Assembly (NCBI GenBank): GCA_023376005.1
Contig: CM042142.1
Location: 49,282,859 to 49,346,858, forward strand
Direction of reading: 5' to 3'
Length of the DNA stretch: 64,000 nucleotides
From: Doryteuthis pealeii
Lineage: Eukaryota > Mollusca > Cephalopoda > Myopsida > Loliginidae
Shown here: one piece after another, positions 58,283-64,000 of the stretch
How the letters are laid out: every line of letters begins with the position of its first letter
Numbering within the stretch: the stretch's first letter is position 1
Program-made: the position numbers and the translations under genes
The notes under the pieces: model-generated
What the model was told of the DNA's origin: nothing
Databases searched by the model: none
Seen by the model: the letters and a program-made list of their open reading frames with translations, nothing else

Positions 58283-58629
58283 TCCATACTCTTTAAAGGA
58301 ATGTAGTTTTTTGTTTTTAACTATTTTTATTTATTTTTTTTATTCTATAGATTTTCTTTGTAATCCTGTAAATATAATTTATATTAGGTTTTTAAGGTAT
58401 GTGGATAAGTATAGTTATATTTAATAAGCTTAACTTGGATGTGGCACAAGGCCATAATATAGGGTACATAGTGAGAATCAAACTCACTAACAATGGTTTG
58501 CTAATCCAACTTTTTAAACATTACACTATGTGAAATGCACAGGATTATATATATTAATAGTGTATCACTATATAGTATATTTATATCAAACATATACGCA
58601 TATTAGTATTCTGTATAGCATATTTATGT

Positions 58630-58731
58630 TAACCAGCAGGACCTGTGGATATACCACAGGATGATAATTTAATGTTTACTTAAGAGCTATTGCAATATTT
58701 TAATATGTAAAAAGTATAATAATCTTGATTT

Positions 58732-58825
<94 letters not shown>

Positions 58826-59155
58826 CTTTTCATCTTTTATAATTATGTTCGATTGAAACAGGTTAGGATTATCGCTTCTGTGTGCTCACCTCCTCTCTCT
58901 TTCTTACTTATCATATTTTTTCTGTGTAGCATGTCCTTTTCTTCTCTTTCTTTATAATAATGGTCCATTATTTAGCTGAGGTAATGGCACTCATAAGAAA
59001 TAAGAATTCGGCAAATAAGCAACACCAGATAATCAGGATTTAACATTTTTGCATTTCATCTTGGATGATTTGGGCAGTCTCATTTTAAACCAGAGGCTGT
59101 TGCAAGATAATAACGGTGTACAAAAGGACACGAGTTACTAATATATAGATTCATA
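58630..59155 (+). repeat. Dispersed repeat with long (CT)n microsatellite (copy 2)
   Basis: Inverse-orientation partner of 1145-1725. The (CT)n run at 58735-58826 is about 45 units, longer than in copy 1. Flanking blocks such as ATTATGTTCGATTGAAACAG and AAGCAACACCAGATAATCAG match. Confidence 0.75.
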
Positions 59156-59599
59156 CAACCTTAATTTCAATTCTGAATCCTAATTCTTAACTCCAAACCT
59201 TTCAGACTTTGGAATTTTATGGTTCATTCATTTTTTTAGAAGCACCATGTAATTTTTATAAAATAATAGTTTGTTAATATTTTTTTTTTTTTTTTTTTCA
59301 TTACCCCAAAATCTTTTTTTCACAATGGTCATAAAGTCTTGTGTGACAGGTTGTAGCAATTATTATGAGCAAGTACGATGATTAAAAGCAATATGTAGAC
59401 ACAACACCTGAAAAATCAAACACTGTTGTTTGTGAAAGGCCTTTTTCCATCTGAATATAAAACTGTCGTTATGAGAGGAAAAGTACAACCAAAAAACCCC
59501 CATGAGTATTTAATCATTTTTATAACCAAGTCCTCAACGAGTTTTAAGTATACATGTGTATGTGAAGGCTGTCCCAGAAGATGTTGATGTGCCGGTACT
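59156..59599. other. Gene-less stretch
   Basis: Nothing recognised apart from a poly-T run near 59280-59299. Confidence 0.4.
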
Positions 59600-60350
59600 T
59601 TGTTGCTGCTGCTTTCTTCTGGACCTCCTAGCTTTATGGTGTTGTGCCAGGGTGACTTCAGACATGAACAGTCCTCTACAGAGAGCCTGCTACCACCAAG
59701 GGTGGTCCTGAGTCAAATCCTCCCAGCTGGAAAGGGCAATGCCAAAGATTGTTCTTGCAGACATCTTTGAAACGCAGGTGGGGGTAACCAATCTGTCTCT
59801 TACCAAACGAAAGTTCTGCCTAAAGGGTATCCTTCGGTATTCGTCCATCATCCATTCAGCAGACATGACCCAGCCATCGGAGACGATGCTGTCTCAGTAG
59901 AAAACACAAGCTGGGAAGTTGAGCTCTCTCTAGAACTACTGTTTATATGATCCTGTCCCTCCAGGTGATGCCCAGTAAACGTCTAAGGCAGTGACGGTAA
60001 AAGCCATTTAGCCGCCGCTCTTGGTGGGAGTACAGGGTCCATGTTTCACTTCCATACATGAGGGTGCTGATAACACATGCCCTATACACTTGTACCTTTG
60101 TACGGATAGTGAGCTTGTCTGTTGTCCCACACTCGCGCTGTGAGCTTCCCAAAAGTTGAGGCAGCTTTTCAGATCCGGCAATTAAGTTCAGTATCAAGTG
60201 ACAAGTTGTCAGTGATGGTGGACCCAAGGTAGGTGAAGGTGTTTACGACTTCCAAAGTATAGTTGTTGATGGTGATGGAGGGAGGATTTTCAGTTCCCTG
60301 ACCTATCGTCTTGGTTTTCTTTATACTAATGGTCAGGCTGAAGTCTATAT
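59600..60350 (-). mobile_element. LINE reverse-transcriptase C-terminal fragment
   Basis: The minus strand encodes, across frameshifts, KKTKTIGQ, then NNYTLEVVNTFTYLGSTITD, then LTIRTKVQVYRACVISTLMY and GSETWTLYSHQERRLNGFYRHC followed by LRRLLGITWRDRI, and further down a RLRWLGHV-RMDDGRIPKDTLY-like piece. These are the standard C-terminal landmarks of non-LTR retrotransposon polymerases after the catalytic YADD. The upstream catalytic core is absent. Confidence 0.85.
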
Positions 60351-60596
60351 ACATGTATAAATTCAGTGAACACCAGAACCCCATAGATGCTTCTAGAGAG
60401 GAAATGTACAACTGAAAAATCCTCCATCAATATTTGATCATTTGTCATAAAGTTTATTACCAAATCCTCAACCAAGAACAAATAAAACTTCAGCTTCTGT
60501 GTGAAATGAGTTAACACAATTTCTAGAAATGTTTTGAAAATGTGGATGATAATATTAATCAATATGATTTTGTGTCAGCAATTATATGCTATAAAT

Positions 60597-60765
60597 GGAG
60601 GCACGTGGTGTAATGGTTAGTCATAAGATATAGACTCGTCAACCCGAGTTCAATTCCTGGACAAAGCTGTTTGCATTTCACATGGTGCTAATACCCTTGG
60701 GAAAGGTATGAGGCCAATTCTTCTGCAAGCTATGGGTAAATAGCAGGGCAGACTGGGCTCTTGAA
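60597..60765 (+). repeat. tRNA-derived SINE, 3-prime truncated
   Basis: The tRNA-like head carries CACGTGGTGTAATGGTTAGT (A box) and GAGTTCAATTCCTGG (B box), followed by CTTGGGAAAGGTATGAGGCC and CAAGCTATGGGTAAATAGCAG. The copy stops after GACTGGGCTCTTGAA, before the family's distal block. Confidence 0.8.
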
Positions 60766-61354
60766 ATAAACAAATATTATTGCTTCATTTATCATTAAAA
60801 TTAATTTTAATCAGTGTAACTAAAAAAAACCCAAAACAACAACAACAACCTCCTATTCGTATATAACATTTCAACCAAATCAAGATCCATTTCTAAAAAA
60901 AATAAAATCCAATTTTTCATTATGTCATTTTTTCCTCCAAAATAATCAGATCCATTACTAGAAGAATTACCCACCCCCTAAAAAAAAAAAAAATTAGTCC
61001 ATTTTTATTCAACCAGATTTTGATCCATTTCGAAAATATTCAAATTCCTTTTCCCAAAAAAAAAAAAAAAAAAATCTATTTTTTGATAAGTCGTTTCTTT
61101 AAAAAATAATATGGTCCTTTTCTTAAAGAGACAAGACCCAACTTAAAATTTCCTTCTAAAACAATTTTCTTCTAAAATAGAAACAAATATATAATTTTGT
61201 ATCTATGCAACTTTAAAAGCTCCTAAATTTAAAGTACTTAAACAAAAATACTTTTTACATTAAGTAAAAGCTACTAAACTTTTTCTTTCCGTAAGTTATT
61301 TCAGCTCTTTTTCTTCAGCATCAATTTACCAGGCAAATATGAGCATATCTTATT
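60766..61354. other. Gene-less, homopolymer-rich stretch
   Basis: Poly-A runs near 60978-60994 and 61057-61074 and an (AAC)n tract near 60836-60850. No gene seen. Confidence 0.45.
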
Positions 61355-61685
61355 ATAATGGAGATTGTGTGTTTTTCTGTCTGTAACTGGAACTATATCA
61401 CTACTTAAGTCACAATTCCCTTAGTTATTTGTGTCACATCCTCCATGATTTTAATTAATTTAAACCTCAATTATTAATAAAATTGTTTTACATTATTAAT
61501 ACTGTGGACCATGTCTACATACTAATAACATGCAATTGTATTTATATATACAACAAAATAGTGATTTACAATGTGAGAAGTAAGGCTAATTTGCCTATTG
61601 ATATTAAAAATTATTTGATTTTAATAAATATGTGCTTAATATCATTGATTTTCTAATTGTGTGGTTTTTATCTTAATGAATATGA
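61355..61685 (+). repeat. Dispersed repeat C, third copy
   Basis: It shares CTGTCTGTAACTGGAACTATA and CACAATTCCCTTAGTTATTT with 39165-39560 and 51340-52100. Unclassified. Confidence 0.5.
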
Positions 61686-62362
61686 GCAAAAATCTTAAAA
61701 GAAATCCATTAAAAAGGAGAACTTTATTCTTTACTTCCCAGTTTAACTAAATAGTTAAATTAGGAAAAATTTAGCAATGAAAGACGGGAGTGAAGGAAGA
61801 GTAGGTTTTAGTTGTTCTATTGTTCGATTATACTCCCTCTGTTTCAAATCTTTTATCTACATTCTTATTTGATTTCCTTAGAATTTCTAATTTCGTATAA
61901 TATTTATTACATTAAACTTAAATACTTGCAACCGGAGAGTGCATAATATTTGCTAGTAAAATAATTAGAATAATGTAACTTTTAAAATAATCTTTTTTAA
62001 ACGTAAAGTGTTAAAAGACAAAATTGCATATTTCAAAGCCGAGGTATTGATATTTGTAAACTGGTCCCCTAATAACTTTCGTAACTTAAATAACATAACG
62101 GTCTCTAGCGCAAATACTCATTAACACGCTCCAAAGTGTCTCGTCTCTTTCCCTCTCGACTGGTGTTTTATGCACAGCTCGATCTCGAAAAAAAAATGCA
62201 TACGTGCAAATACATTATCGCCAATTCTCCTAGCTCCAAGATCGCGTTTTTTTTCTTTCGAGCCTTTCACTCATTGTGTATGCAAGACATATTCGCGCTC
62301 ACTTTGAGCTTCGAGGCACGTCACTTCTTTTGCTAGAGGTCTCAAACTCAAGGGCCATTACC

Positions 62363-62363
<1 letters not shown>
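61686..62363. other. Gene-less stretch
   Basis: The plus-strand frame at 62136-62336 has slightly higher GC but no recognisable motif. No gene is called. Confidence 0.4.

Positions 62364-62401
<38 letters not shown>
62364..62401. repeat. (GA)n microsatellite
   Basis: About 19 GA units. Confidence 0.9.
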
Positions 62402-62403
<2 letters not shown>

Positions 62404-62556
62404 GCAGTGGTTAGAAGCAAGCCCGATGTTCCTCATGTTGGCTCTTTTATTTAAAGTTGGCATTAGGTGGTGAGAGAATACATTCTTTTAGGCTTTATTC
62501 TGCTCTACTGGCCAAGTATTTGAGTACTTTCTTTATCTAAGAAAAGCTTTGTTTAT

Positions 62557-62561
<5 letters not shown>

Positions 62562-62595
<34 letters not shown>
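62562..62595. repeat. (CA)n microsatellite
   Basis: About 17 CA units, followed by dispersed repeat E. Confidence 0.9.
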
Positions 62596-62597
<2 letters not shown>

Positions 62598-62629
62598 AGT
62601 ACATCCCTAACAATTTTTATAAAAAATGA

Positions 62630-62800
62630 ATACTTATTTCTGAATCAAAGATACATACATTTTATTATTTACCCTGGTACATAAAACTATAAAATCGAAT
62701 GTTATTGGGTATTATTTATTACCGAACTCTACACCATTCATACTTTGCAATCAAGACTATGAATATTGTAAGAGTCCAAAAATAACTACACCCCTCTCTC
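62630..62800 (+). repeat. Dispersed repeat E, copy 2
   Basis: Direct-orientation relative of 33480-33670. AT microsatellites follow at 62808-62862 and 62938-62954. Confidence 0.55.
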
Positions 62801-63185
62801 TGTATGTGTATATATATAATATTATATATATATTATATATATTATATATATATATATATATAGTTGTCCAAATTCGTTTTAACCTTTCCGTTGTAGTAGC
62901 ATTAGCAATTTAGTGGTAGACACATAACTTTTTTCCACTATATATATATATATATTTTTTTTTTTGAAGGCAATTACAATGCGTATATCGTATAAAATTC
63001 GATAATTATTGAAAATAATCATGACAAGCGAACTCGGCGAATAACGCTTGCTACGTGAAACACTGTACAGCTGTTTTATTAAGTCTCATCAGCCGTGTAT
63101 ACCTACGATCTCCCTCCGACAGAGATTAATAGACCTACTTAACAGAGAGGACCCAGCACGCAGAATCAGAGATTCTACCTCCACA

Positions 63186-63186
<1 letters not shown>

Positions 63187-63226
<40 letters not shown>

Positions 63227-63240
63227 CGCGAGCGAGCGTG
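63187..63240. repeat. (TA)n / GAGA / GCGAGC microsatellite
   Basis: A TA run of about 15 units followed by GAGAGAGCGCGAGCGAGCG. Confidence 0.85.
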
Positions 63241-63449
63241 TTTCGGGATAAATTTGACATATGTATATTTGGTTATTTTTCTCCATAGGTTGGAGGTATT
63301 GATGCACACTACGCATCATTTAAAAGCTTGGACCCTTCTTTATTCATATACGTGATAACAGATAGAATGGATGACTGGAACCCACCTGAATCATGGAAGA
63401 GAATAACTTGTATCATGATTATCTGCTCTGGTCATCATAATAAGGAGAT

Positions 63450-64000
63450 TATGGTTGCTGCCCAATGCTCCCTGAACACTGAAAAAACAATCAGGCATGA
63501 ACTGGAGAATTGCAATGGAAACTACGAGGCTGTGGCTAGAAGAAAGCAACATAAGACGATCTAATTGCGTTCGTACAACAGAATTCCTCAAAAATATACA
63601 GAAAATGTATCAGGTTGAATTTAGATACCTACGTGGAGTTGCTAAACACTGTAGTCAAGCCCTGGATAACAAGGGTAGCCAATGGTAGGTCATATGTATG
63701 GCAGTAGGATTCGGCCACCTGCCACACCTCTGAGAAAAGTCAAAAATGGTTGTCGGCGAATTTTTACGACTACACCAGTCCCAATGTTTAGCCTCCGAAC
63801 TCCTCAGATCTTAACCCCATGGATTATTATGTATAATATGCTGTCGAGAAAGACACCAATCGCCGTGCCAGTACTACAAAAGACTAGTTAATTGATAGAA
63901 TTAAAGTAGTTTTTGAGACCCCCCCCCAGGGAAACTGTAACATCAGCTTGCTCCAGGTTTCGGAGCAGGACTGAGGCTGTGATCGACGCTAATGGCGGTT
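63450..64000 (+). mobile_element. Degraded mariner-like transposase, internally deleted, runs off the window
   Basis: The N-terminal piece (about 63450-63610) encodes VAAQCSLNTEKTIRHELENC then CVRTTEFLKNIQKMY, a mariner helix-turn-helix start. At about 63610-63625 it jumps to LLNTVVKPWITRVANGRSYV, with the central region including the first catalytic Asp deleted. Then come WQ-stop-DSATCHTSEKSQKWLS, PPNSSDLNPMDYYV and YAVEKDTNRRASTTKD, interrupted by four in-frame stops, then a frameshift in a C-run near 63920 and a final SRTEAVIDANGG. The second and third catalytic Asp are about 37 residues apart, as in the DD37D (maT-like) mariner group. Confidence 0.85.

Overview
This is AT-rich animal nuclear DNA from a draft assembly. 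It is packed with microsatellites, foldback elements, tRNA-derived SINEs, LINE fragments and mariner-type remnants, and it holds only one convincing host gene. The repeat mix (tRNA-headed SINEs, RTE-like and R2-like LINE tails, maT-like mariner copies, long CA/GT, AT and GAA tracts) suggests a mollusc, most likely a coleoid cephalopod such as an octopus. That assignment is inference from general familiarity with such repeats, not from a database search.

Layout. Positions 1-8158 hold dispersed repeats and at least four hairpin (foldback) elements, with no recognisable gene. Positions 8159-42355 form one giant inverted repeat: the left arm (8159-24181) reappears in reverse complement as the right arm (24369-42355) around a spacer of about 190 bp. 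Each arm carries the same ordered series of repeats: a nested 2.3-kb foldback element, SINEs, a tandem tRNA-like array, a minisatellite of about 185-bp period, a GACTCC-rich tandem repeat of about 200-bp period, copies of a long unclassified repeat, GAA/TTC tracts, telomere-like tracts and a LINE tail next to the axis. The arms differ mostly by small indels and homopolymer lengths, and the left arm is longer wherever the two can be compared. A long-read foldback or assembly artefact is therefore at least as likely as a real palindrome. Two 100-N gaps (15054-15153 and 42356-42455) lie in or at the edge of the structure. By comparison with the right arm, the first hides about 3.2 kb.

Positions 42456-55291 hold the single clear gene. 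Six exons on the plus strand encode the C-terminal 224 residues of the glucosidase II beta subunit (PRKCSH): the acidic segment, a helical linker, the six-cysteine mannose-6-phosphate-receptor-homology (MRH) domain and a C-terminal KDEL. The N-terminal exons are not visible. Exon 4 lacks one base relative to an open frame, probably an assembly error in an A-run. The introns contain LINE, SINE and MITE insertions, a 32-bp minisatellite and an LTR-like element lying upstream that splits a LINE.

Positions 55292-64000 are again repeats: DDE and mariner remnants with a local shuffled duplication, SINEs, a LINE reverse-transcriptase tail on the minus strand, a CT-rich dispersed repeat, and a degraded mariner transposase running off the end. 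I found no CRISPR array, operon or unknown multi-gene system. The most notable feature is the giant palindrome with its nested foldbacks, followed by the truncated and frameshifted PRKCSH.
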